64,000 nucleotides of DNA from Gemmatimonadota bacterium (GTDB taxonomy: Bacteria; Gemmatimonadota; Gemmatimonadetes; Gemmatimonadales; Gemmatimonadaceae). The position numbers and the translations under genes are program-made. Location of the stretch: positions 24,154-88,153 of the forward strand of contig JAPLKT010000121.1 in the NCBI GenBank assembly GCA_026387895.1. The letters run 5' to 3'. The notes beneath the pieces are model-generated. The model did no database searches and was not told the DNA's origin. It saw nothing but the letters and a program-made list of their open reading frames with translations. This document shows, one piece after another, positions 18,501 through 26,031 of the stretch (positions are counted from its first letter, which is position 1; every line of letters starts with the position of its first letter).

Positions 18501-18765
18501 CACTGCCTTCGGACGAGGTCGAGGAGAGCTCGTACAGGCCGTCGACGGTGTTCAACGCCGTTTCGATCGGGCGCGCGACTTCGCGTTCCACCACTTCGGG
18601 AGATGCGCCCGGATACGAAACGCTGACGGTAATGATTGGGTACGTGACGTCAGGATATTCGTCGACGGCGAGTCGCTTATACGACGCGACGCCAAGAACG
18701 ACCAACGCCAACATCATCATGGTGGCGAAGACGGGACGTTTGATAGAAACGTCGGAGAGGAACAT
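15538..18765 (-). CDS. RND efflux permease, AcrB/HAE1-like
   Basis: This 1075-residue inner-membrane proton-driven pump starts with the typical FLSDVSIKRPVFATM. It carries porter-domain motifs (DEYPDVTYP, SYPGASPEVVE), TM segments with the proton-relay region LALSLAIGLLIDDAIVVREN at about residues 393-412, and a large second periplasmic loop. It exports hydrophobic or amphiphilic compounds through an adaptor and TolC. Its ATG overlaps the adaptor's TGA by one base (TGATG). TolC and adaptor genes lie directly upstream, forming a complete tripartite operon. Length is normal for the family. Substrate is not predictable. Confidence 0.95.
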   Translation of the reverse strand: MFLSDVSIKRPVFATMMMLALVVLGVASYKRLAVDEYPDVTYPIITVSVSYPGASPEVVEREVARPIETALNTVDGLYELSSTSSEGSANVRLQFKLGVDPTRMQPEVSAKVGRIRRQLPRDIGEPSISRYDPNDSPILTVAVMSKERSLRELTDLGDQVIRPRLESVNGVGGVQLSGAATREIHVELDPAAMRAYGLSPDQVSTALDRENREVPAGRIKKGDTERGVRVTGRLTDPLNFRDLVITVRNGTPVRVRDVATVLDTIGERRSASLYKDTVALSLEVLKISGSNTVQVADNIKSVLGEIERQLPADVQLRLTKDDSRRIRSSLEDVQLTIGVGAVLTILIIYLFLNSWRSTVITGLTLPVSIISAFFAMWVLGFTINTMTLLALSLAIGLLIDDAIVVRENIVRHVAMGKDHYQAAKEGTDEIGLAVFATTMAVVAVFIPVAFMGGQIGKIFFQFGVTVSFAVIVSLFVSFTLDPMLSSIWYDPETIQHGEAAWVSQTKGAKDKRIRDFVVPKNAQIKSAGPIRRVALRFDYWFERMADHYPNGLRWAMSHRLAVLGGAFASVVLAGVIYTQLGFTWMPDFDGGEFSVSFRTAPGSNLQYTLGKARALDGFIRKEFKEDLDFTSLSTGGRGGGINNGNINLRLKPRSERPHSQFEIQSKLRGSLSKFPGINASIGQTQTIFGGRGAPITVNVQGPEPQRLKLIASQVLEAMKKVPGMAEPQSSDEGNIPQLNVSVDRQQAWAAGLGINAIANTLQPLFSGFRASVWQDPAGYTHDVVVIFPDSLRRSESDVANLMINGTGIDSRTGLPAGVMLSQVADIKAGVGPQQIERRALERQIRINAQVLPNTPIGDVADRAKAAIDSLVLPPGYRTVFTGSVQDLNDTKRYVGEALMLAVIFIYLILASLFGSFLQPLAIMLALPLSFLGVMLALLVTKGTINVMSMIGIIMLMGLVTKNGILLIDFVDQRREEGADRLPAILESGRIRLRPIIMTAVAMIFGMLPLAFAIGEGAEQRAPMAHAVIGGLITSTMLTLFVVPVVYSLLDDFSVWFMARGKSGRQVVAEPTPTDH

Positions 18766-20138
18766 CAGGGCGCTCCCTTCTTCCGGTATTCACCTTTGGC
18801 GGCGCCCTTCTTTGCGCCGTCGGCTGCGTCGCTCGGGGCGCGGTCACCCATGGCGCCCGTGCTCTCGTTTTTGCCTTCGCGCCCACCAGGCCCACCAGGC
18901 CCACCGCGTCCGCCGCGCCCACCACCGGCTTTCGTGTCCGTGCCGATGACGGTGGCCTTCATGCCACGTCCGAGCGTTCCTGGATTTCCAACGACCACGA
19001 GGTCCCGCTCTTGCACGCCCTCAAGAATCTCCACGACGCCGCGCGCATCGTCTGTAATGCCGGTCTTGATGGTGGACGCGCTTAGCGTGCCTCCCTCGAC
19101 CTTGTAGACCATCGTCTTCCCGTCGACGGGGCTAATGCGGACTGCCGACTGCGGAACGACCAAGGCGTTTGTCACGGTGCGGGCAATAATCTGCCCTGTC
19201 GAGAAGGTGTTGCCCTTGAGCGCATTCCGGGGATTCGGGATCTGGATGTAGACGGTGACGTTCCGCGACGTCGGATCGATCGTTGGGCTGACGCGCGCCA
19301 CCTTGCCAGTGAACTGCTTGCCGTCGGCGGCGAAGCGCGCGAGCTGCCCCTCGCGGACGCCGTTCGCGAGTTTCGCGGGGAGGGCGGCCGTGAGTTCAAG
19401 AATTTCGTTTCGCACGAGGGTAAAGAGGGCGGCCCCACGCATTGTCTGCTCGCCGTTCTGCACACTCTTTGTGCCGATGATGCCGGCGACGGGCGCCACG
19501 ACCCGCATATCGCGCACAAGATTCTGGGCGGTACGCAGGCGAGCTTCCGACGCGGCAAGGCGCGCTCTGGCGGCTTCGGCGGTTTGCTGGGAGGTGCGCA
19601 GGTCGCGTTCCGCAATCGCGCCGGCCTTGAACAGCACGGCATTCTGTTCGGCGGTCCACTTCTGCGTCTCGAAATCACTTTGCGTGGCGAGACGGTCCGC
19701 CTCGGCCGACGCCAGCGCCGCTTCTTGTTCGGTCGATTCAAACTTCGCGAGCAGCTGCCCGGCTTTCACGGTCTGCCCTTCGCGGACGAGCACCGACTCG
19801 AGAATGCCGTCGCTGCGTGTGCGGACGGCGATCGTTTCGATTGGGCGCAGATCGCCAGAGATGGGTAGGCCGGCTTCGATGCTGCCGCGTCCGACTTTGT
19901 ACACATCGGTCGCCGAGAGAATCACCGAGGCGGTGCGTTCGCCGCCGCCACGCCCCCCTCTGCCCCCCCTGGCGTCACCGCCGCTGGCTCCGCGCCCCGT
20001 CTTGGAGTCGGTGCTTGCGTCAGCTTTTTTGCCGTCTCCCTGCGGCGCTTGCGCACCAGAGAACGACGGCGCGACCGACAGCCCAAGCGCGAATAGGAGC
20101 GCGAGCTCAAGCGCGAGCGGGTGGGAGCGACGAGACAT
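18765..20138 (-). CDS. RND periplasmic adaptor (membrane fusion protein)
   Basis: The 457-residue protein begins with a signal peptide (ELALLFALGLSVAPSFSGAQA). It has a lipoyl/barrel-sandwich half (SGDLRPIETIAVRTRSDG, VREGQTVKAGQLLAKF), an alpha-helical hairpin rich in Ala/Glu/Arg, the second lipoyl half (MRVVAPVAGIIGTK) and beta-barrel regions. It bridges the RND pump and TolC. Odd features are glycine/arginine-rich low-complexity tracts near both ends (GGRGGRGGG after the signal, GGGRGGRGGPGGPGG near the C-terminus). ATG 20138 is chosen because the signal peptide follows it; the longer frame runs into tolC. Confidence 0.92.
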   Translation of the reverse strand: MSRRSHPLALELALLFALGLSVAPSFSGAQAPQGDGKKADASTDSKTGRGASGGDARGGRGGRGGGERTASVILSATDVYKVGRGSIEAGLPISGDLRPIETIAVRTRSDGILESVLVREGQTVKAGQLLAKFESTEQEAALASAEADRLATQSDFETQKWTAEQNAVLFKAGAIAERDLRTSQQTAEAARARLAASEARLRTAQNLVRDMRVVAPVAGIIGTKSVQNGEQTMRGAALFTLVRNEILELTAALPAKLANGVREGQLARFAADGKQFTGKVARVSPTIDPTSRNVTVYIQIPNPRNALKGNTFSTGQIIARTVTNALVVPQSAVRISPVDGKTMVYKVEGGTLSASTIKTGITDDARGVVEILEGVQERDLVVVGNPGTLGRGMKATVIGTDTKAGGGRGGRGGPGGPGGREGKNESTGAMGDRAPSDAADGAKKGAAKGEYRKKGAP

Positions 20139-20160
20139 CAGCGCGCGGGTGCGCGCCGGA

Positions 20161-21618
20161 TTAGCGATTCGAAGGTGCACTGGGCAATCCTGAGTTGGAG
20201 CGGACCGGCACCGTGCCGCCCGTGGGGAGCGGAATCGGTCGGCCACGCAAGCGCGCCAGTTCGGCGGCGGCGAGATAGAGGTCGTACGTGGAGCGTGCTT
20301 CGGTCGACTTGGCTGTGAGCAGCGCGAGCTGTGCATCGGACACTTCGACCTGCGTCGATAGCCCACGCGAGAAGCGCAACGTGGCAAGCTCAAACGCCTC
20401 TTGGGCTTCCGCGGCATTCACCGTCCGGGCGTTGTATGCCAACTGCGCTCGGCTGAACTCCGCGCGCCCGCGTGCGATTTCAAGCGAGGCGGCTTCTTGC
20501 ACTTGATGCAGCGCGGTTTCGGAAATCTTGGCGGCCGCGCGTGCGAGGTCGACGTTTCCTTTCGTGCGGAGCCCGTCGAAGACCGCCCAGCTCATCGCGA
20601 CGGTGAAGCTACGGTCAGGAAAGAAGCCGTTGTTTTGGCACACTTTGCCCGTGATGCCCGCCGGGCAGAAGGCGGCGGAGGTGGCACCAAGGCGATCCGG
20701 AAAGCCGTTCACCGTCGGGAGCGCGAGATAGCCCCAGTTGAAGGTCGCGGTAATGCTGGGCAGGTAGTCGCCACGCGCGACACGCACCGCTTGTTGGCGG
20801 GAGCGCAGCGAGAGTTCCGCCGAGCGCACTGAGCCGCGGATTTCGTCGGCGAGCTTGTCATTGGCGACGGTGTTGACCACCTGACGCACCATGGTGGTGT
20901 CGAGCGCGGTGGTGAGGACGAGCGGGCGGTCGGCGTCGATGTCGAGGAGTCGCTTGACGTCGAGGAGTGAGACGTCGCGATCGGAGTGCGCTTGGATAGC
21001 GAGCGGTTCAATATTCGCACGGTCGACGCGCGCGCGGAGCACGTCGAAGCGCGCGGAGCGTCCCGCGGCAAAGAGTTGCTCCACTTGGGCGAGGCGGTCG
21101 CTGGACAGCTTGAGGTTTTCGTCCTGCAGGGCCGCGAGTCGGGCGAGATAGAGCGCGTTGAGATAGCTCCGCTGGATGTCGACCGCGAGCCGGGCGCGGG
21201 TTTCGCCTGCGTCGAAGCGCACGGCTTGCCGCGTATTGTCGGCGGCACGAGTGGCCGCGACAATCTTTCCGCCCTGAAACAGCGTTTGCGAAAGGGCGAA
21301 GGTGTTGTTGTACGTGTACGCTTGTCCGAACACCGAACCGACGATCTCGGCGCGCGCATTGGTGAGCACTTGGTTGTAGCTGCTGTTCAAGCGGAGCTGC
21401 GGCAGCCCTGTGGCGCGCGCGGTGATGACCGCTGCGTCGGCATTATCGACCAAGAGCAAGGCGAGCTTGTTCTCATCCGAACTGCGCAGCATGTAGTTGA
21501 CCGCATCGGCAATGCCGACGCGGGCAGTATCTGCGCGCTGACCCTGCGCGGCAGGGAGCGCCAAGCAGGTCGCGCAGACGAGTGCGCTAACGCGCGAAAG
21601 TACGGAGCGTGAAATCAT
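20161..21618 (-). CDS. TolC-family outer membrane efflux protein
   Basis: This 485-residue protein from ATG 21618 has a signal peptide (LVCATCLALPAAQGQ) and the duplicated helical pattern of TolC channels, including GLPQLRLNSSYNQ, ALSQTLFQGGKI, SYLNALYLARL and the second repeat with FNWGYLALP and MSWAVFDGLRTKGNVD. It forms the trimeric outer-membrane duct. It is the first gene of the tolC-adaptor-pump operon, with 22 nt to the adaptor gene. The 225 bp region upstream is AT-rich, with a TTGACT on the minus strand at 21762-21757, a possible -35 element but without a convincing -10. Confidence 0.9.
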   Translation of the reverse strand: MISRSVLSRVSALVCATCLALPAAQGQRADTARVGIADAVNYMLRSSDENKLALLLVDNADAAVITARATGLPQLRLNSSYNQVLTNARAEIVGSVFGQAYTYNNTFALSQTLFQGGKIVAATRAADNTRQAVRFDAGETRARLAVDIQRSYLNALYLARLAALQDENLKLSSDRLAQVEQLFAAGRSARFDVLRARVDRANIEPLAIQAHSDRDVSLLDVKRLLDIDADRPLVLTTALDTTMVRQVVNTVANDKLADEIRGSVRSAELSLRSRQQAVRVARGDYLPSITATFNWGYLALPTVNGFPDRLGATSAAFCPAGITGKVCQNNGFFPDRSFTVAMSWAVFDGLRTKGNVDLARAAAKISETALHQVQEAASLEIARGRAEFSRAQLAYNARTVNAAEAQEAFELATLRFSRGLSTQVEVSDAQLALLTAKSTEARSTYDLYLAAAELARLRGRPIPLPTGGTVPVRSNSGLPSAPSNR

Positions 21619-21843
21619 CAGAGTAAGTACGCCTAAGGGAGCGCTGACGCTGAGGTCAGCCTCCCCGAAAAAGCGGGGCAGGTGGGCAGAGTTGCAGCGC
21701 CGGATCGCGGCATCTAGCCGCAACGAGGTAACGCGAGCTCTACAGAAAAACTCTCAAGTCAACGGAATCGATATAATGGCTCTATTTTGGCTTGTATATG
21801 TCGCTATGGTGTCTTTATAATTCAGAAATGTAGTGGCTTTTGC

Positions 21844-22818
21844 CTACTTCTTGACCATCGACTTGAGCGCTCCGTCAATATCTGGACGATGCGACTCGTA
21901 TTCTGGGAGCTTCTTCGCCAACTCCGCGTCCTTTGCGGCCACCAGACGTTTCTCAAAGGCCGCGCGCTCGGTCGGCTTGTTGGCGAGTCCTGCGGCCTTC
22001 ATCGCGACCACCAGCCCAAGCAGATGCGTCGGGTTCGCCGCGAGAATTGTGTCGGACTGCGCCTTGGCGACCGCGGCATCGCCGGCAATGACGGCAATCA
22101 TGCCGATGTCATAGCGGCGATGCGTGTCGAGCGCCCCGATCATCTCATATGCCTGGATCGCCATGGGCGCGAAAATTCGAGCGCTGTCCTGCTTCCCCTC
22201 GGAGCCGTAGCGCATCACCCGATCAAACAGCCGGTCGGCGCGCTGCTCGGGGGTCATTTGCGAAATATCTGGCGCCGCTCCACCACCGGCACCGGCTCTA
22301 CCACCGGCACCGGCTCTACCACCGGCTCCACCACCGGCTCCACCACCGGCTCCACCACTGAACGGGCCCGCCATCGGAGCGTTGCCGAGTGGTGTCTTCT
22401 CGCCCTCCGACGCCGCGCCGCCGGCGTTTCCTGAGAGCTTCTGCGCAATGAGAAACACCACGAGCATGAGTACGGCGATGCCAGGAACGAGCCATCCCCA
22501 CTGGAAGGTCCCGGCGGCGGCCGGCTGCGCGCCTGTCGCAACAGGCCCCGCAACAGGCCCCGCAACAGGCCCCGCAACAGGCCCCGTAGCCGGGCCCGCA
22601 GCCGACCCGCCCTTGGCACGACGCTGCTCCTGCTGGCGCGCCGTGCCGCTCTCGCTCACCGCTACGCCGCACTGATGGCAGAAGTGCGCTCCCGAGGCGA
22701 GCGGCTTGCCGCACACACTACAGACGGCCTTGGGGTTCAGGAGGGCGCCGCAGGTGGCGCAGAAGTGTCCGGTCGCGGTCTCGCCGCAGCTTGGGCAGTT
22801 CGGGCTGGAGTTGGTCAT
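21844..22818 (-). CDS. double zinc-ribbon membrane protein with low-complexity linkers
   Basis: The 324-residue protein has two N-terminal zinc ribbons: CPSC/CATC (Cys 8, 11, 20, 23) and CSVC/CHQC (33, 36, 47, 50). A GPVA repeat (75-95) leads to one transmembrane helix (about 108-127), then a Gly/Ala/Arg repeat (154-181) and a C-terminal helical region from 183 that looks TPR-like (QRADRLFDRVM, AMIAVIAGDAAVAKAQSD). The ribbons are probably cytoplasmic and the helical domain outside. Both linkers are encoded by minisatellites, so their length may vary between strains. Function is unknown; it is divergent from glnA. Confidence 0.78.
   Translation of the reverse strand: MTNSSPNCPSCGETATGHFCATCGALLNPKAVCSVCGKPLASGAHFCHQCGVAVSESGTARQQEQRRAKGGSAAGPATGPVAGPVAGPVAGPVATGAQPAAAGTFQWGWLVPGIAVLMLVVFLIAQKLSGNAGGAASEGEKTPLGNAPMAGPFSGGAGGGAGGGAGGRAGAGGRAGAGGGAAPDISQMTPEQRADRLFDRVMRYGSEGKQDSARIFAPMAIQAYEMIGALDTHRRYDIGMIAVIAGDAAVAKAQSDTILAANPTHLLGLVVAMKAAGLANKPTERAAFEKRLVAAKDAELAKKLPEYESHRPDIDGALKSMVKK
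22279..22358. repeat. minisatellite encoding Gly/Ala/Arg linker
   Basis: Two 18 nt units (ACCGGCACCGGCTCTACC) are followed by about three 12 nt CCACCGGCTCCA units, all in frame with the zinc-ribbon gene. They encode the GGAGGGAGGRAGAGG-type linker after the transmembrane helix. Confidence 0.85.
22538..22585. repeat. minisatellite encoding GPVA linker
   Basis: Four identical 12 nt units (GCAACAGGCCCC on the plus strand), followed by a degenerate copy. They encode GPVA repeats before the transmembrane helix of the zinc-ribbon protein. Confidence 0.9.
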
Positions 22819-22934
22819 CGGACAAACATACAGGAATCACTGCCGGAATTGGGGGCTCGGCGGTTTGCCGAGTGGCGTGCGGCGGCTGATATTTCAGAAG
22901 ACGGAACCTCCCCCTTCCTGCGAGCATCACCATC

Positions 22935-24299
22935 GTGGCCGGTAAGTCGCGTGCCCTCCTCGCCGATCTTGGCGGGGCCACCAAGAAGGACATTCTGGAG
23001 CTGGCCGAGGCGCATGGCGTCCGGTACCTGCGGCTCATGTTCACGGACATTCTTGGGATTAACAAGAATGTTGAGATCCCGGCGTCGCAGTTTGCGAAGG
23101 CGCTCGACGGCGACATCATGTTTGACGGGTCGTCGATTGAGGGGTTCGTGCGGATCGAGGAGTCGGACATGCTGCTCGTGCCCGACCTGACGACGTTCAA
23201 GATCTTTCCTGGCGGTGACGACCAAGGGCGCGTGGCGCGCATGATTTGCGATATCCAGACGCCGGAAGGGGCGCCGTTCGATGGCGATCCGCGCGGCGCA
23301 CTCAAGCGCCAAGTGGCCCGTGCCGCGCAGATGGGCTACACGATGAACGCCGGCATGGAAGCGGAGTTCTTCATGTTCAAGTTGTCGGCCGATGGCATGC
23401 CGACCACGACGACGCACGATGCCGGATCGTATTTCGATCTTGCACCCGTGGATCTTGGCGAGACCGCGCGTCGCGCGGTGGTGGATGTACTTGAACAGAT
23501 GGGCTTTGAGATTGAGGCTGCGCATCACGAAGTGGCGCATGGGCAGCATGAGATCGATTTCCGCTATGCTGACGCGGTGACCACGGCGGACAATCTCGCC
23601 ACGTTCCGCTTTGTGGTGCGTGATGTGGCGCAGCGCTTTGGGTTGCACGCGTCGTTCATGCCGAAGCCGATTTTCGGGCAGAACGGCAGCGGGATGCACA
23701 CACACCAGTCGCTGTTTCATAGCGGGAAGAACGCATTTTACGACGCGAAGGGCGACTACGAGCTCTCGGCGATTGCGCACCACTACATTGGTGGCCTGCT
23801 CACGCATGCGCGCGGCATGAGTGCGATTACGAATCCGCTGGTGAACTCGTACAAGCGGCTCGTGCCGGGATTTGAAGCGCCTGTGAATGTGGCGTGGAGC
23901 ATGCGGAATCGGTCGCCGTTGATTCGTGTGCCGGCGCGCCGCGGGACTGGGACGCGTGTGGAGTTGCGCTCGCCGGATCCGGCGGCGAATCCGTATCTTG
24001 CGCTCGCGGTGATGCTTGCCGCCGGGCTTGATGGCATCGATACCAAGGCGAGCTCGCGCGAGCCGGTGAACGAGAATATTTGGGAGATGTCGCATCGCGA
24101 GAAGCGTCGGCTGCGCATTGATGATCTGCCACACGACCTCAACGAAGCGTGCGACGAACTCGAGAAGAGCGATGTCGTACAAGCCGCGCTTGGGCGTCAT
24201 ATCACGACGAACTTCCTTGCGGCGAAGCGGCAGGAGTGGAGTGATTACATCTCGCAGGTGAGCGCGTGGGAGTTAGAGCAGTATCTCGCGAAGTACTAG
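22935..24299 (+). CDS. glnA: glutamine synthetase, type I-alpha
   Basis: This 454-residue enzyme (GTG start) makes glutamine from glutamate, ammonia and ATP. Motifs are DGSS at 64-67, the metal-binding MEAEFF at 141-146, NGSGMHTH at 250-257, NPLVNSYKRL at 300-309 and RVELRSPD at 341-348. It is the short form without the roughly 25-residue insertion of GSI-beta, and the loop that carries the adenylylated tyrosine in GSI-beta reads NIWEM (381-385). Regulation by adenylylation is therefore unlikely, and feedback inhibition is expected as in GSI-alpha. The next gene overlaps its 3' end by 34 nt. Confidence 0.95.
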   Translation: MAGKSRALLADLGGATKKDILELAEAHGVRYLRLMFTDILGINKNVEIPASQFAKALDGDIMFDGSSIEGFVRIEESDMLLVPDLTTFKIFPGGDDQGRVARMICDIQTPEGAPFDGDPRGALKRQVARAAQMGYTMNAGMEAEFFMFKLSADGMPTTTTHDAGSYFDLAPVDLGETARRAVVDVLEQMGFEIEAAHHEVAHGQHEIDFRYADAVTTADNLATFRFVVRDVAQRFGLHASFMPKPIFGQNGSGMHTHQSLFHSGKNAFYDAKGDYELSAIAHHYIGGLLTHARGMSAITNPLVNSYKRLVPGFEAPVNVAWSMRNRSPLIRVPARRGTGTRVELRSPDPAANPYLALAVMLAAGLDGIDTKASSREPVNENIWEMSHREKRRLRIDDLPHDLNEACDELEKSDVVQAALGRHITTNFLAAKRQEWSDYISQVSAWELEQYLAKY

Positions 24300-25945
24300 C
24301 GCTTGTGGTGGCGTGCCTTGTCGGCGCGCCATCGCTGCGTGCGCTCCAGGCGCAGGGGGTTCCCGCCTCCGGGTGCACCACCGATACGCTCACGGTCGGA
24401 TTTCCGCAGCGCTGGCTTGGCACACGTATTGGCCAAGTGTCGGTGGATGCGCGCACCGTTGAGGCGCCGCCCGGGGTGATTGGGAGTTTTGTTCGCGCGC
24501 TGCATTTCACCACCCGACTCAGTGTTCCGCTGAAGAACCTGACCTTTGCGGCGGGGCAGGTGATGGACTCGCTTGAGATTCAGGAGTCTGTGCGACGCCT
24601 GCGACGGAGCGGCGTCTACAATGACGTGCTCCTCGCGGGCACGCGCTGCGGCGACGGACCGACCGATATCACAATCACCACGCGCGATTCGTGGAGTCTC
24701 CGCGGTGATGTACGCTACGGACGGGTGACGTCGCGTGTGTCAGTGAGCGAGATGAATGTTGGCGGATCAGGGCGGTCGATTTCTGCGGTGGCGGAGAATG
24801 TCGACGACCGCGCCGCCGTCACGCTCACCTATTCAGATCCGTACCTCTTTGGGTCGATGCTGCGCGGCGGCCTCGCGTTGCGGAACTATGCCGACGGGCG
24901 GTCGTGGGGCTGGAACATCCGCACCAAAGATTTTTCGCCGCGCGATCTGTGGCGCATGGCGTTCACGAGTTCACAGCTGATGCGTGCGCAGTTGGATGTG
25001 ACGCAACCGGTGGCGTTGATCATCGAACGACGTCTGGATGTCTTGTCATTCCAGCGTCGGATTCAGCAGGACGAAGGGGGAGTGACGGCATTTGTGTTCG
25101 GCGTGGAACATGAGAAGTCGGATTTAGATGTCGTCCAGCGCAATGCGCGCCTTGGGCGCCCCACGGTCGCCCGCGAATTCACGGCGCCACTGGCGGGCTT
25201 TGCGCGCCGATCAATGCAGGTAGGGGCCATCGACTGGCTCGTGCCCGGACAGCTGAATGCTGAAGTCCCGAATGGATTCGACGGCGAGTTCGTCATCGGA
25301 GTGGGACACGATCTGATGACGAACGGCCCCATTACGCATTTCGACAGCTGGGGTGGTTACACGGCGCAACCCAACGCCAGCACGATTCTGACCGGTGATC
25401 TCTGGCTCTCGGGCTACGTTGAAAACGATTTGATCGCCGACGGCGTGGCTCGCATTGCGGCGGCGGCGTATCGTCGTGCGCCGCGCGGCTCGTGGGCGCT
25501 CCGCGTGGCGGCGGAACGTGTGTTGAACCCAGACCCCGATGTGTTCGCGCTCTCGACCGTGGACCCGACGCTGCGTGCGCTGATTCCGGGGTCACGTCTC
25601 GCGGAGAGCGCGCTGAATGTGACGCTTGAACGCTCGATCAATGCGTACACAAAGAATAGGCAGTGGGCGATCGATGCGGTGCCGTTCATTCAGTACACGG
25701 AACGTCATCGCAATGTGGCGACCAACGACACACTCACCACGAACCCGGAAGTCGTCTTGCTTGGCATTGGTATTCGGCGTGTCTGGGGACAGCCCTCACA
25801 ATCGCCAATCCGGTTCGACATTGCCAAGACGGTGTGGATGCGCGGGAGCGTGTCGAATCGTTGGATCATCACATTCTCCACGCAGCCGTGGTTCAATCCG
25901 TCACGTCGACGCCAAGGCGGACGTGATCTAAACAACGGGCGCTAG
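24266..25945 (+). CDS. outer-membrane POTRA/beta-barrel protein, Omp85-like
   Basis: The 559-residue protein begins with a GTG inside the end of glnA and a signal peptide (EVLALVVACLVGAPSLRALQA). Residues about 60-130 look like one POTRA domain (strand-helix-helix-strand, with SVRRLRRSGVYNDV and ITITTRDSW). The rest is rich in alternating beta strands with aromatic ends (GDVRYGRV, YSDPYLFGS), as in a 16-strand barrel. One POTRA is fewer than BamA has. It could be an insertase, a secretion translocon or a porin-like protein. The 34 nt overlap means co-transcription with glnA, though a functional link is not obvious. Confidence 0.65.
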   Translation: MGVRAVSREVLALVVACLVGAPSLRALQAQGVPASGCTTDTLTVGFPQRWLGTRIGQVSVDARTVEAPPGVIGSFVRALHFTTRLSVPLKNLTFAAGQVMDSLEIQESVRRLRRSGVYNDVLLAGTRCGDGPTDITITTRDSWSLRGDVRYGRVTSRVSVSEMNVGGSGRSISAVAENVDDRAAVTLTYSDPYLFGSMLRGGLALRNYADGRSWGWNIRTKDFSPRDLWRMAFTSSQLMRAQLDVTQPVALIIERRLDVLSFQRRIQQDEGGVTAFVFGVEHEKSDLDVVQRNARLGRPTVAREFTAPLAGFARRSMQVGAIDWLVPGQLNAEVPNGFDGEFVIGVGHDLMTNGPITHFDSWGGYTAQPNASTILTGDLWLSGYVENDLIADGVARIAAAAYRRAPRGSWALRVAAERVLNPDPDVFALSTVDPTLRALIPGSRLAESALNVTLERSINAYTKNRQWAIDAVPFIQYTERHRNVATNDTLTTNPEVVLLGIGIRRVWGQPSQSPIRFDIAKTVWMRGSVSNRWIITFSTQPWFNPSRRRQGGRDLNNGR

Positions 25946-25979
25946 GTTACGCACCGCCACTGAAACGCCACGCAACGCG

Positions 25980-26012
25980 GAGGGCCCCATCGGCATTGCC
26001 GATGGGGCCCTC
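25980..26012. terminator. bidirectional terminator
   Basis: A perfect 15 bp stem (GAGGGCCCCATCGGC) with an ATT loop lies between two convergent genes, the beta-barrel gene ending at 25945 and GSIII ending at 26032. Confidence 0.88.
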
Positions 26013-26031
26013 TTACTGCACCACAGCGGAA

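Noticed and set aside
22815..24200. A 461-residue open frame opposite glnA
   Set aside because: GC-rich third-position bias leaves long antisense frames open; the sequence is rich in Arg/His and glnA is certain.
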